This document shows, piece by piece, positions 1 to 7,438 of a stretch of DNA of 64,000 nucleotides. Where the stretch lies: positions 124,001 to 188,000 of the forward strand of contig CALSLN010000001.1 of assembly GCA_943787205.1 (NCBI GenBank), written 5' to 3'. The stretch comes from an uncultured Rhodospirillaceae bacterium. Its GTDB lineage: Bacteria > Pseudomonadota > Alphaproteobacteria > Rhodospirillales > Rhodospirillaceae. The notes below the pieces were generated by a model, which was not told the origin of the DNA, searched no databases, and was given only the letters and a program-made list of their open reading frames with translations. Every line of letters begins with the position of its first letter. Within the stretch, counting starts at the first letter, position 1. A program made the position numbers and the translations under genes.

Positions 1-117
1 TGGCATGAGGCCGATGTTAGAATCCGTCTGTTGTGCTGCGGAGGGGGTCGTTCCCAGAAAAACCATGATCACCGATAGGCCGCACGCGAAGCAAAAAGTC
101 GTAAGCTGCCGTATCAA
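1..117 (-). CDS. Possible 5' end of a secreted protein (partial)
   Basis: A reading frame opens on the minus strand at a TTG (115-117) behind a GAGG-like ribosome site and runs off the left edge, so only 39 codons are visible. The translation begins IRQLTTFCFACG and continues through a hydrophobic stretch to TPSAAQQ, which has the shape of a Sec signal peptide with an alanine cleavage site. It would be divergent from the Rrf2 regulator gene, and the 234 bases between them would hold both promoters. Nothing in the visible part identifies a function. The TTG start and short length make this tentative; it could be chance. Confidence 0.3.
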   Translation of the reverse strand, partial: MIRQLTTFCFACGLSVIMVFLGTTPSAAQQTDSNIGLMP

Positions 118-303
118 GCCTCGGTTCGCCCGCCTTGAAAACGCATTTAGTGAGGGCGTTGTTTTTGTGCGACGGGTGTTCATTCCTGGGCAGTCCTCTC
201 GTAGCTGTGCTGAGTCGGGTGTCATCAGATATAAGTCTTGTAAGTGTAGAAGGTGGGGGCTGGAATGTCGCCCCATCTGCCTTGCCTAAAACCGATACGC
301 CAG

Positions 304-312
304 ATACATCTT
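304..312 (-). promoter_or_regulatory. NsrR/Rrf2-like half-site before the regulator gene
   Basis: The 9-mer AAGATGTAT lies on the minus strand about 40 bases before the regulator start. The same 9-mer occurs twice more beside the haemoglobin gene (1596-1604 and 1648-1656). It resembles the AAGATG half of known NsrR operators. Autoregulation is inferred. Confidence 0.4.
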
Positions 313-351
313 TACGGGTTGAATTCGCTAAACCAATCGGGATGGATTGCC

Positions 352-786
352 ATGCGCCTTACGCAATACACAGACTATTCACTCCGCGTGCTCATGTACT
401 TGGGGCTCAAGCAAGATGAGTTGTCGACCATCAAAGAGATCGCCGCGCGATATAAAATTTCCGAGAACCATCTCATGAAGGTGGTGCATCAATTGGGTAA
501 GCATGGGTTCATCGAAACCACTCGTGGTCGCAACGGCGGTATTCGCTTAGCCGTCGCCCCTAAGCACATCAATGTCGGCGATGTGGTGCGAAAGTGCGAA
601 GACGATTTGCGTGTGGTGGAGTGTTTCGACGCCGATACCAACACCTGTCCGATTGCAGATGTTTGTGGCCTTGCCGGGATCGTCGGCGAAGCCCTCAACG
701 CCATGCTCGCCGTCTTTGATAAAAAAACCTTGGCCGATGTGCTGAAGAAAAGTCCGGGCGTCGGCCCGACGCTTGGCCTCGTTTAA
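352..786 (+). CDS. nsrR: Rrf2-family transcriptional repressor, NsrR-like
   Basis: This 144-residue protein is a winged-helix Rrf2 regulator. Residues 1-60 carry the DNA-binding domain (MRLTQYTDYSLRVLMYL). Three cysteines at 91, 99 and 105, in the context NTCPIADVC, match the iron-sulfur cluster ligands of NsrR. Asp8 is also present, which is a cluster ligand in Streptomyces NsrR. NsrR proteins lose repression when nitric oxide damages the cluster. I chose the ATG at 352 because it gives the standard family N-terminus; upstream in-frame starts add unrelated residues. The gene converges on a truncated haemoglobin/DUF1971 operon that carries a palindromic operator, supporting an NO-sensing role. 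IscR or RirA is less likely given the cysteine spacing and neighbours. Confidence 0.85.
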   Translation: MRLTQYTDYSLRVLMYLGLKQDELSTIKEIAARYKISENHLMKVVHQLGKHGFIETTRGRNGGIRLAVAPKHINVGDVVRKCEDDLRVVECFDADTNTCPIADVCGLAGIVGEALNAMLAVFDKKTLADVLKKSPGVGPTLGLV

Positions 787-787
787 C

Positions 788-1126
788 TCACGTAGTCGGC
801 GCAGCGGCCGAGTAAAACTCGACATGAAACCGAGTGTCTTCACCCTCTAGCCGAACGTGGTGCAGTTCAGTTGGTGCAACAAAGCCTGGCTCGTCTGGGG
901 TCAGCGTAAACGACGCGTTCGCGCCATCGATGGTGTAGTGCACCTCACCTTGCTCGACGACAATGAGACCCCATACGCCTGCCTTGGTCGCGTGGGCGGC
1001 CTTAAGGCCGTCTGGCAAAGAGGCGCGGTCGAAGGTCGGCGTCTTCTTGTGAGAGGTAAAGCCAGCAGGAATGCGATCCCGGCCCAAGCCGCCACGCGGG
1101 TTATTTGAAAGCGTGCTTTCGGTCAT
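788..1126 (-). CDS. DUF1971 cupin-like protein (YeaR/TehB-C family)
   Basis: A 112-residue single-domain protein with the DUF1971 signature: WGLIVVEQGEVHYTIDG, then FVAPTELHHVRL and FHVEFY near the C-terminus. The fold is a small beta barrel. Its biochemical role is unknown, but the family includes E. coli YeaR, whose operon responds to nitrate and nitric oxide through NarL and NsrR. Here it overlaps the end of the truncated haemoglobin gene by four bases (ATGA), so the two are co-translated. The context therefore also points to nitrosative stress. It ends one base after the convergent regulator gene. Confidence 0.85.
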   Translation of the reverse strand: MTESTLSNNPRGGLGRDRIPAGFTSHKKTPTFDRASLPDGLKAAHATKAGVWGLIVVEQGEVHYTIDGANASFTLTPDEPGFVAPTELHHVRLEGEDTRFHVEFYSAAAPTT

Positions 1127-1584
1127 GCTGTTTGCCTCGTCTCTTCGCTGAGTTTGGGCGCGCGACAGAACATGGCTAACTTCAAGCTCTCGGCGATGCG
1201 CTCGGCGCGCGTGGTGAGAAACACTTTGGCCTCTGGCGTGGGGGCGAGGTCTTCCAAAGTCTCACGAAACAGGGTGAGCCAAATTTGAAAATCGTCCGGC
1301 GTAACACCAACAAGCCCTTGATGAGTTTTTACGGGTGAGCCCTTGAAGCGCCCGTCGGAAAAAACAATCGCACCCCAAAAGGCTTTCATCTTCGGCAGGT
1401 GTGTGTCCCATCGTTCGCCAATCACACCGTCGAATATGGGGCTGAGGCGCGGGTCTTGTTTTACGCGTCCATAGAAGTTGTCGACGATCAGATCAATGAG
1501 TGAGTCATCGATACCCATCCGGTTCGCGTCGGTCATGGCGCGTCGGCGTTTCTCTGCCGCGAAAGAGTGAACCGGAAAACTCAT
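1123..1584 (-). CDS. Group III truncated haemoglobin
   Basis: A 153-residue 2-on-2 globin. Family marks are NFYGRV (Tyr38 at B10), the WDTHLPKMKAFW block around residues 59-70, and KTHQGL, whose His88 aligns with the proximal haem ligand of Campylobacter Ctb; FQIWLTLF follows. Group III globins bind oxygen and NO and are linked to NO detoxification. I start at the ATG at 1582-1584 because AGAGG sits seven bases upstream. A longer frame would add a His-Pro repeat encoded by a tandem repeat and would read through the operator. An internal ATG at 1536 is an alternative. The first gene of a two-gene operon with DUF1971. Confidence 0.9.
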   Translation of the reverse strand: MSFPVHSFAAEKRRRAMTDANRMGIDDSLIDLIVDNFYGRVKQDPRLSPIFDGVIGERWDTHLPKMKAFWGAIVFSDGRFKGSPVKTHQGLVGVTPDDFQIWLTLFRETLEDLAPTPEAKVFLTTRAERIAESLKLAMFCRAPKLSEETRQTA

Positions 1585-1598
1585 AAAACCTCTATAAG

Positions 1599-1615
1599 AT
1601 GTATATAATATACAT
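1599..1615. promoter_or_regulatory. Perfect 17-bp palindromic operator (NsrR-like)
   Basis: ATGTATAT-A-ATATACAT is a perfect inverted repeat with 8-base arms and a 1-base centre, 15 bases before the haemoglobin start. With two flanking bases the left side reads AAGATGTAT, like an NsrR half-site. It overlaps the probable -10 element, so binding would block transcription. The regulator identity is inferred from the nearby NsrR-like gene. Confidence 0.6.
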
Positions 1616-1639
1616 AATATAACACGTCTCATTAAGCAA
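1611..1639 (-). promoter_or_regulatory. Putative sigma-70 promoter of the haemoglobin operon
   Basis: On the minus strand TTGCTT (1634-1639) is followed after 17 bases by TATGTA (1611-1616). The -10 element lies inside the right arm of the palindrome at 1599-1615. Confidence 0.4.
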
Positions 1640-1647
1640 TATTGTAA

Positions 1648-1656
1648 ATACATCTT
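1648..1656 (-). promoter_or_regulatory. Second AAGATGTAT half-site
   Basis: AAGATGTAT followed by TTA on the minus strand, upstream of the probable -35 of the haemoglobin operon and facing the copy at 1596-1604. It could be an auxiliary binding site. Confidence 0.4.
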
Positions 1657-1657
1657 A

Positions 1658-1685
1658 TGTGGGTGTGGGTGTGGGTGTGGGTGTG
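1658..1685 (+). repeat. TGTGGG hexamer tandem repeat
   Basis: Four exact copies of TGTGGG plus a partial fifth lie directly next to the half-site at 1648-1656, between the haemoglobin operon and the next gene rightwards. The unit length makes copy-number change by slippage plausible. Confidence 0.9.
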
Positions 1686-1789
1686 AGCGCATACGGCGCT
1701 ATCAGGTGGATGATGCGCCCATCGGCGTTTGACCCAAGCCCGGCACAGGAGTCTACTCCGAGCCGCTGTGGAATTGGGAGTGAGATACG

Positions 1790-2641
1790 ATGCTGGAATT
1801 TATGTGCGGTAAACTAAGGGGCGTCGCTGCCATCGGGGTGGTTTTGGCTCTCTCATTCGCTGGAAGCGCGCTTCACGCTAAAGAGCATGTTCTCATTATT
1901 GGTGGCGCGGGAGAGTCCGGCTCAACGCTGGCAAAAATATTGATCGCGCGTGGAGATAAAGTCACCGCCTTCGTCAGACCAACAACAGACCGTCGTCGTC
2001 TCGAAGGCGTTCCGGTTGAGTACGTTGTCGGCGATGCTATGATTGCTGATGAGGTCGCGGCGGCGCTCGAGGGCAAAGACTTCACCGTCATTATCGACAC
2101 GGTGCAGATTCTCAATGTCACGGATCAGGTGAGCTATACGCGGATGTACGGCAACTTCGTGCCCATGGCGAAACGCATAGGCGTGAAGCAGTTCCTTATT
2201 ATGGGTGGGGGATGCAGCGACCGGCCCCGCGAAGAGTGTCCGTTGAGCCCGCCGCTTTACACCGTGGCCACCAACATGACGGTTGCCGAGTACATCCTGC
2301 GCGGGTCGGGCGTGCCGTACACCATCATACGCATCGGCGCTCTCATGCCAGGCGCACCCGATGACCCAGATGCCGGGCTGCGCACGGGCACTTCCTTTTT
2401 GACACCTGACCTGACAACGTTTGGCGGTATCTGGCGTGGTGATTTGATCGATCAAATTATCGGATGCGTTGGCAACGCGCAGTGCATTAATAAAATTTTC
2501 GCTATTGATGACCCAACCATGAAACCGCAACTTGATAATTGGCTGTGCAAACGTAGCTATGAAACCGACACTATCAATTTCTTCGACCCGCGTTGTGGTG
2601 AAATGCCACCGCTTGTAGTGAATGCTGAAGGGGCGAAGTGA
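1790..2641 (+). CDS. Exported NmrA-like NAD(P)-binding protein
   Basis: A 283-residue protein with a hydrophobic N-terminus ending AGSALHA, which reads as a Sec signal peptide cleaved near residue 30. It is followed at once by a Rossmann fold: VLIIGGAGESGSTLAK holds the dinucleotide-binding glycines (about residues 34-49). The rest resembles atypical short-chain dehydrogenases of the NmrA type, including VPYTIIRIGALMPG. No classical YxxxK catalytic pair stands out. The start could also be the ATG at 1802. The stop overlaps the GTG of the next gene, a Tat-signal DUF1838 protein, so the two are probably made together and act outside the cytoplasm. Substrate unknown. Confidence 0.7.
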   Translation: MLEFMCGKLRGVAAIGVVLALSFAGSALHAKEHVLIIGGAGESGSTLAKILIARGDKVTAFVRPTTDRRRLEGVPVEYVVGDAMIADEVAAALEGKDFTVIIDTVQILNVTDQVSYTRMYGNFVPMAKRIGVKQFLIMGGGCSDRPREECPLSPPLYTVATNMTVAEYILRGSGVPYTIIRIGALMPGAPDDPDAGLRTGTSFLTPDLTTFGGIWRGDLIDQIIGCVGNAQCINKIFAIDDPTMKPQLDNWLCKRSYETDTINFFDPRCGEMPPLVVNAEGAK

Positions 2642-3567
2642 TGACTGATGTAACCCGCCGTAATGTTCTTGCAAGCGCGGGTGCCATCCCGGCTGCTTTG
2701 GCCGTTGGTACAGCCGAAGCGGAGTCAGCGCTGCCACTCTTGACCTATACGACACCGGCGGAACACGTCCGTGCCTTTCTCAAGTTACACGCCAGTCTGG
2801 CAACGGAAACGGTCTACTACACCTACGCTGGTACGTTAGAGGCGATGATGCCGGGCCATGAGATCGTCAATTTGTGTTCCACCACCACACTCATTCGCCG
2901 CGATGTCGAGGCGCTTCCTGAAGGTCATCGCATCCGTATTTGGGAAGGGACGGTGTATCACCGGCCCGGCGAAACCGAACCGCTGGAAGAATTTGAAAAC
3001 CCATTAAACGGACGCATGGTCCGCCCTTTCCATCAGCGTGAAGGCCGGGGTGAAGCTTTGTGGACGGACACTGGCCCAAGTTTTATTCGCCACGACGGCG
3101 AGAGGGTGTCGCGCTACGGACCCGATAACCCATTCAAACTTGATTGGCACCAGGCGGGCGAGCGTATTTGGATGTCACGATACTCCTCCGGTGTTTATGC
3201 CAAGCACCCCCTCAATGCGAAAGACTGGCCGCTCGAGTTTGCCGGGCCGGATCTCCTCTACTCCGAGAAGACAACCAACAATGGTCTCATCCGTGAAATG
3301 GCCGATCCGTCTATCGTGAATGCGTCGTCGACCTATTCCATGAGTGTGGGAATGTTGTGGTGGCCGTGGTTGCTGATGGGGCAAGCACCGGGTCACTTGG
3401 TGTGGAACACCAACGGCACGAAACTGTCTTCGTTGGATACGATTCCCAACGCAACGCGTCAGATGATCGAATCCGTTCACCCATACTTGTTTGAATCTGG
3501 CCCGCCTTGGGAGGGTCGGTTTAGTCTGTGGACGGACTATCCCAAAATGCGTACACCGGTGACCTAA
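2641..3567 (+). CDS. Tat-signal DUF1838 family protein
   Basis: This roughly 308-residue protein begins MTDVTRRNVLASAG, a twin-arginine motif followed by a hydrophobic stretch and an AEA-type cleavage site near residue 27. The mature part matches DUF1838 proteins: VYYTYAGTLEAMMPG, IRIWEGTVYHRPGE, and a Trp-rich region around GMLWWPWLLMG. The family has no established reaction. An in-frame GTG three bases earlier overlaps the stop of the preceding gene. Tat export usually means the protein folds, perhaps with a cofactor, before transport. Its tight coupling to an exported Rossmann-fold protein suggests a two-protein periplasmic function. Confidence 0.75.
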   Translation: MTDVTRRNVLASAGAIPAALAVGTAEAESALPLLTYTTPAEHVRAFLKLHASLATETVYYTYAGTLEAMMPGHEIVNLCSTTTLIRRDVEALPEGHRIRIWEGTVYHRPGETEPLEEFENPLNGRMVRPFHQREGRGEALWTDTGPSFIRHDGERVSRYGPDNPFKLDWHQAGERIWMSRYSSGVYAKHPLNAKDWPLEFAGPDLLYSEKTTNNGLIREMADPSIVNASSTYSMSVGMLWWPWLLMGQAPGHLVWNTNGTKLSSLDTIPNATRQMIESVHPYLFESGPPWEGRFSLWTDYPKMRTPVT

Positions 3568-3846
3568 CGCCGCCGCACAGGTCTTCTCGCATCACGTGCG
3601 GGTGTGTGGGCGGGGTGTGACGCACCCCAAGTACCGGATAGGGGTTCCGATTCAGGGGATTGAGCGCTGACGTTCACCCATACTCGTTTGTAAATTTTAC
3701 AAGGCCCTGAATCAGCTTCATAATATTTTCAAAACCGGGTGGTGCATGGGCTCGTTCCTCGCAAAATCGCTATAAACACAAAGCGGAGCCCGCTCGATAC
3801 TCTGCAATTTCGCGTTTTCCGATCAAAAGTGCTCTAGGCTCCTGAC

Positions 3847-4704
3847 ATGTTTCTCCCCATCCGCGACGACAATCCTCACACCACCAAGCCTGTTGTCACC
3901 TGGGGTCTAATCGGCCTTTGTGTTGCTGTCTTCTTTTGGCAGAACGGCCTCGACGGTCGGATGGCGCAGCTCGCAGTGTTGTCCTACGGCATTATTCCAG
4001 CAGACCTGTTTGGCACTGCGCAGCTCGATCCCATCATCTCACCGTTGCCGGCTTGGATGACCATGATCTCGTACATGTTCTTGCATGGCGGTTGGTTTCA
4101 CCTTGGCGGCAATATGCTCTACCTGTGGATCTTCGGCGACAACGTTGAAGCCTCCATGGGCAGTGGTCGTTTCCTATTGTTCTATATCGCCTGTGGTGTA
4201 ATTGCGGCTTTGACCCAAAGCATCGCTTCGCCAGGGTCGACGATACCGATGGTCGGCGCCTCTGGCGCTGTTGCCGGTGTGCTTGGCGCGTATCTCATCC
4301 TGCACCCCCGGGCGAACATTAAAGTCTTCATGTGGCTGATTATTTTCATCACCATCATCAATGTTCCGGCTTGGATCGTTCTGGGCTTTTGGTTTATCGG
4401 TCAACTGATCAGTCAGGCCGGCGCCGATATGACGAAGCCAGGCGTTGCCTTCCTGGCCCACATTGGCGGCTTCCTTGCGGGGCTCATCTTAATCTTCAAA
4501 ATGCGAAAACCAGGTGTGCCCGTCTTCGGTCGGCGGGCGTCACGCGCCTTCGCTGTAGAAGCCCGCCGGGCGAACGCACGCCGTAGCGGTGGTAGTGTTC
4601 CGCGATCAGGCCCCGAAAGGTCCATGGGATTGATATGTCAGACAGAGTCACCGTTCCACCTGATCCGCGCATGGCTCAGCTCGTATACGGGCTGTACTTT
4701 CTGA
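3847..4704 (+). CDS. Rhomboid family intramembrane serine protease
   Basis: A 285-residue polytopic membrane protein. The rhomboid active site is visible: catalytic Ser139 in VGASGAVAG and His205 in LAHIGGFLAG. His80, His85 and Asn89 in HGGWFHLGGN supply the usual oxyanion-side residues. Rhomboids cut transmembrane segments of other membrane proteins; the substrate here is unknown. The C-terminal 70 residues are basic and poorly conserved. The 3' end overlaps the next gene by 70 bases in another frame, which is long for this genome, so the true stop might be earlier if there is a sequence error. The 279 bases upstream hold no gene. Confidence 0.88.
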   Translation: MFLPIRDDNPHTTKPVVTWGLIGLCVAVFFWQNGLDGRMAQLAVLSYGIIPADLFGTAQLDPIISPLPAWMTMISYMFLHGGWFHLGGNMLYLWIFGDNVEASMGSGRFLLFYIACGVIAALTQSIASPGSTIPMVGASGAVAGVLGAYLILHPRANIKVFMWLIIFITIINVPAWIVLGFWFIGQLISQAGADMTKPGVAFLAHIGGFLAGLILIFKMRKPGVPVFGRRASRAFAVEARRANARRSGGSVPRSGPERSMGLICQTESPFHLIRAWLSSYTGCTF

Positions 4705-5039
4705 GTATCTTTTTCGGACCCATTCTCTTTGCTGGTTTAGTCATCGCTTATGACCAAAAGGCCGGTGCGTCCGATCAGGTTAAGACTCATTACAGGTTTC
4801 AGATTCGAACCGCTTGGATGTCCGTGTTGTTCGGTGTCGTTATTGCCTTTCCTGCACTTTTTGTTCTCGGTCTCGCGGCCATGGAGATTACCTCGCCTAG
4901 CGGCCCTGTCTTGGCGCTCTGCGGATTCGCAGTGATCGATGTCTTGGTGTGGTTTCTCATTCGCACTGTGCGGGGGCTTGTTCTTGCCGTTAAAGGCAAG
5001 CCGATCCCGAACCCTGCTAGCTGGGTCTTCGGCGGTTAG
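4635..5039 (+). CDS. DUF4870-like small membrane protein
   Basis: A 134-residue protein with three predicted membrane helices (about 15-40, 60-82 and 90-112). The motif HYRFQIRTAW between the first two helices and the ending GKPIPNPASWVFGG are typical of DUF4870/Tic20-like proteins, common in alphaproteobacteria. Their function is not established. The start lies inside the 3' end of the rhomboid gene, suggesting co-expression. It converges on xerC with a three-base gap. Confidence 0.7.
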   Translation: MSDRVTVPPDPRMAQLVYGLYFLSIFFGPILFAGLVIAYDQKAGASDQVKTHYRFQIRTAWMSVLFGVVIAFPALFVLGLAAMEITSPSGPVLALCGFAVIDVLVWFLIRTVRGLVLAVKGKPIPNPASWVFGG

Positions 5040-5042
5040 TTT

Positions 5043-6002
5043 CTATTTCCGCGCGCGCGGGTGCGCGTCTTCGTAAACCGTCCGTAGTTTCTCTTCATCA
5101 ACTGCCGTGTAGCGTTGCGTTGTTGAAAGCGATGCGTGACCGAGTAGCTCTTGAATTGTTCTGAGGTCGCCGCCCTTTGCTAAGAGATGCGTCGCAAAGC
5201 TATGGCGAAAGGCATGGGGTGTTGCGCTGTCACTCAAGCCCAATAGCGCACGCACCTTACGCACCTGCCGTTGAACGACACCGGCGTTTAACCGGGCGCC
5301 ACGACTGCCAACAAACAGCGGGTCGTCAGCCGTGATCGTGTGGGGGCAGCTCTCGCGATAGGCTGCAATCGCGTCTGCGATAATCGGCAACACAGGAACG
5401 ATGCGTTCTTTATTACCCTTGCCGACAACCCGTAACGTGCCGTCTTTGCTCTTTTCAGATCCCACATCTTTTCCGTTGAGACCGAGCGCTTCACCGATCC
5501 GCAATCCGCAGCCGTAGAGCAGCAACATGATCGCCATATCGCGTTTGGCCAACCAGGGTTCGTCCTGCATTTCACCGGCTGCTTTGACGGCAGCAATGGC
5601 GTCGTCTGGAGTTAGAGCCTTGGGAATACTGCTCGGTGTTTTCGGGGTGCGCACTGCATCGATCGACGGGTTGTGAACCTTTCCTGTGCGATCAAGGAAT
5701 CGGAAAAAATTACGCAACGTGCTCATGGCCCGCGCTATCGAAGTGCGCGCCAAACCTTGGGCTGAGCGCCGAGCCAAGTAGCTGCGAAAGTCAGCAGGTT
5801 TTAAGTCCTGCAAGTCTTTAAGTCCCGGCGCGTCGCCGAGGTGCTCATTTAGGAATGTGAAAAAGGCCGAGAGGTCACGTCGATACGCGTCCGCAGTGTG
5901 TTCTGACGCGCGGCGTTCGCTTTCCAGCCAACGGTTCCAATCCGCGATGGCATCCGTCACATCTTGGGCGACGGCAAAGGTGACTAAGCTTGGGTTGGCC
6001 AC
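5043..6002 (-). CDS. xerC: Tyrosine recombinase XerC
   Basis: A 319-residue tyrosine recombinase that, with XerD, resolves chromosome dimers at dif. The N-terminal core-binding domain (about 10-110) precedes the catalytic domain. Catalytic residues are visible: Arg in GCGLRIGEALGL, Lys in GKGNKERIVP, HxxR in HAFRHSFATHL, His in LLGHASLSTTQRYT, with the tyrosine in that last motif. It overlaps the preceding DUF484 gene by 19 bases in the order fsa-DUF484-xerC, the usual alphaproteobacterial arrangement. This marks it as the chromosomal enzyme, not a phage or integron integrase. Confidence 0.93.
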   Translation of the reverse strand: MANPSLVTFAVAQDVTDAIADWNRWLESERRASEHTADAYRRDLSAFFTFLNEHLGDAPGLKDLQDLKPADFRSYLARRSAQGLARTSIARAMSTLRNFFRFLDRTGKVHNPSIDAVRTPKTPSSIPKALTPDDAIAAVKAAGEMQDEPWLAKRDMAIMLLLYGCGLRIGEALGLNGKDVGSEKSKDGTLRVVGKGNKERIVPVLPIIADAIAAYRESCPHTITADDPLFVGSRGARLNAGVVQRQVRKVRALLGLSDSATPHAFRHSFATHLLAKGGDLRTIQELLGHASLSTTQRYTAVDEEKLRTVYEDAHPRARK

Positions 6003-6712
6003 CAGCGTGCCACAGCGTAGCGCACGACTTCTGCTAAGAAACCAAGCAACTCCGTGCCTTGATCCTCTGAGAAGTAGCCTTCGTCGCGACTTCCAACCGC
6101 GAACACGCCAACGGGCATTGTGCTTGTCGGTGCCAGGCGGACCAGTGCGTCTGAGGTGACCAATCCTTCCGCTGCACCGTAGAGCGCCGTTCCACCATCG
6201 GCCATAGAACGCAGCCGTGTGGGTGCGTCTGTTCCGATCAGCATGTCGACTGTCCCTGGCGTTAATAATCGCAAGGCTGCGTCCGCACCGACGGGCAACA
6301 TGGCGTTGTCTTGCGGGTTCACTTCGATGCCGATTGCAGCGGCATCAAGCCCGAGGAACAACGGAATATCATCTGATAAGACGCGACTCAGAGCATGAAA
6401 GTCTTTGGCATTCAAAACCGCGAGCGCGCAGTCGTGGGTCTTTTCTAAAATCGACATGTTGTCGCGCGTCGTCGTCACGAGATGTTTGCTGGATGCTTTC
6501 AGCTCATCGACCTGACGACGCAGGCGCTGAACCACAAAGCGTTGCATGTCGACGACCGTTTCCGAATCAAAACGTCGATCAGGTGCGATCTCGGCTAAGA
6601 GTTTCGGATTGTCCAAAAGCAATTTTGGATGCGCTTTGAGGTACTCGAGAACCTCAAGCTCCGTCGGCCCGGATTTCCCCCCAGAGGACTTGTCTGTGGT
6701 CTTCTCTGTCAC
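5984..6712 (-). CDS. DUF484 family protein
   Basis: A 242-residue cytoplasmic protein with the DUF484 pattern: an N-terminal VLEYLKAHPKLLLDNP helix, a coiled-coil-like segment around LRRQVDELKASSKHL, and a GAF-like C-terminal half. The function is unknown, but the gene is almost always next to xerC. The start is GTG. It follows the transaldolase stop by three bases and runs into xerC, so the three genes form one operon. Confidence 0.85.
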   Translation of the reverse strand: MTEKTTDKSSGGKSGPTELEVLEYLKAHPKLLLDNPKLLAEIAPDRRFDSETVVDMQRFVVQRLRRQVDELKASSKHLVTTTRDNMSILEKTHDCALAVLNAKDFHALSRVLSDDIPLFLGLDAAAIGIEVNPQDNAMLPVGADAALRLLTPGTVDMLIGTDAPTRLRSMADGGTALYGAAEGLVTSDALVRLAPTSTMPVGVFAVGSRDEGYFSEDQGTELLGFLAEVVRYAVARWWPTQA

Positions 6713-6715
6713 GAC

Positions 6716-7375
6716 TCAGCCACCTAGAATCGTCTGACCAGATTTAGCCCAATCGTCCATGAATGACTGCAGGCCTTTGTCCGTAAGGGGGTGCTTGTAG
6801 AGTTGGCGTAATGTTTTTGGCGGCATCGTTGCTACATGCGCGCCCATGCGAGCGGCTTCAAGAATATGCATGGGGTGGCGAATGGAGGCGACCAGAACTT
6901 CCGTGTCGAAATCGTAGTTTGCGTAGATGTCGCAGATGTCATCAATCAAACTCATGCCGTCCGTGCCGATATCATCAAGGCGTCCGACGAAGGGGGAGAT
7001 GAAAGTTGCGCCGGCTTTGGCTGCGAGTAGGGCCTGAGTGGCAGAGAAACAAAGTGTGACGTTGACCATCACACCATCGTCGCTAAGCGCTTTGCAGCAC
7101 TTCAAGCCATCGGGAATCAAAGGCACTTTGATGGTGACGTTGGGTGCGATCTTTCGCAGCACTGCGGCCTCTTTCATCATGGTGTCAAAATCGGTCCCGG
7201 TGACTTCTGCGCTAACCGGTCCGTCAACCACATCACAAATTTCAGCAATCAGATCGAGGAATGATTTGCCTGAGGCTGCGGCCAGAGAGGGGTTAGTTGT
7301 GACCCCATCCACCATGCCGGTTGAGGCCAAATCTTTAATTTCTGCTATGTCTGCTGTGTCGATAAAAAATTTCAT
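6716..7375 (-). CDS. fsa: Transaldolase / fructose-6-phosphate aldolase family
   Basis: A 219-residue TIM-barrel enzyme of the short transaldolase group (TalC/Fsa). It begins [13 protein letters not shown], and DGVTTNPSL and [13 protein letters not shown] carry the family fingerprints, the latter with the Schiff-base lysine. [17 protein letters not shown] and TMPPKTL follow. The likely role is moving dihydroxyacetone units between sugar phosphates in the pentose-phosphate pathway; the aldolase versus transaldolase activity cannot be told from sequence alone. The ATG at 7375 gives the exact family N-terminus. First gene of the fsa-DUF484-xerC operon, divergent from priA. Confidence 0.9.
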   Translation of the reverse strand: MKFFIDTADIAEIKDLASTGMVDGVTTNPSLAAASGKSFLDLIAEICDVVDGPVSAEVTGTDFDTMMKEAAVLRKIAPNVTIKVPLIPDGLKCCKALSDDGVMVNVTLCFSATQALLAAKAGATFISPFVGRLDDIGTDGMSLIDDICDIYANYDFDTEVLVASIRHPMHILEAARMGAHVATMPPKTLRQLYKHPLTDKGLQSFMDDWAKSGQTILGG

Positions 7376-7438
7376 GGCGGTTCCTGAATCGATCCCTATG
7401 TCCTGAATTGCTGCTCGGTATGATATGACCAGGACACC

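Noticed and set aside
1922..2755. 277-codon open frame on the minus strand
   Set aside because: Lies wholly antisense to the exported Rossmann-fold gene and the start of the DUF1838 gene, has no family motif, and is explained by codon bias of the real genes.
3612..3628. GGGGTG/CACCCC hairpin after the DUF1838 gene as a terminator
   Set aside because: The stem is short and no T-run follows on either strand.
5043..6002. Phage or integron integrase
   Set aside because: The fsa-DUF484-xerC context and sequence identify the chromosomal XerC.
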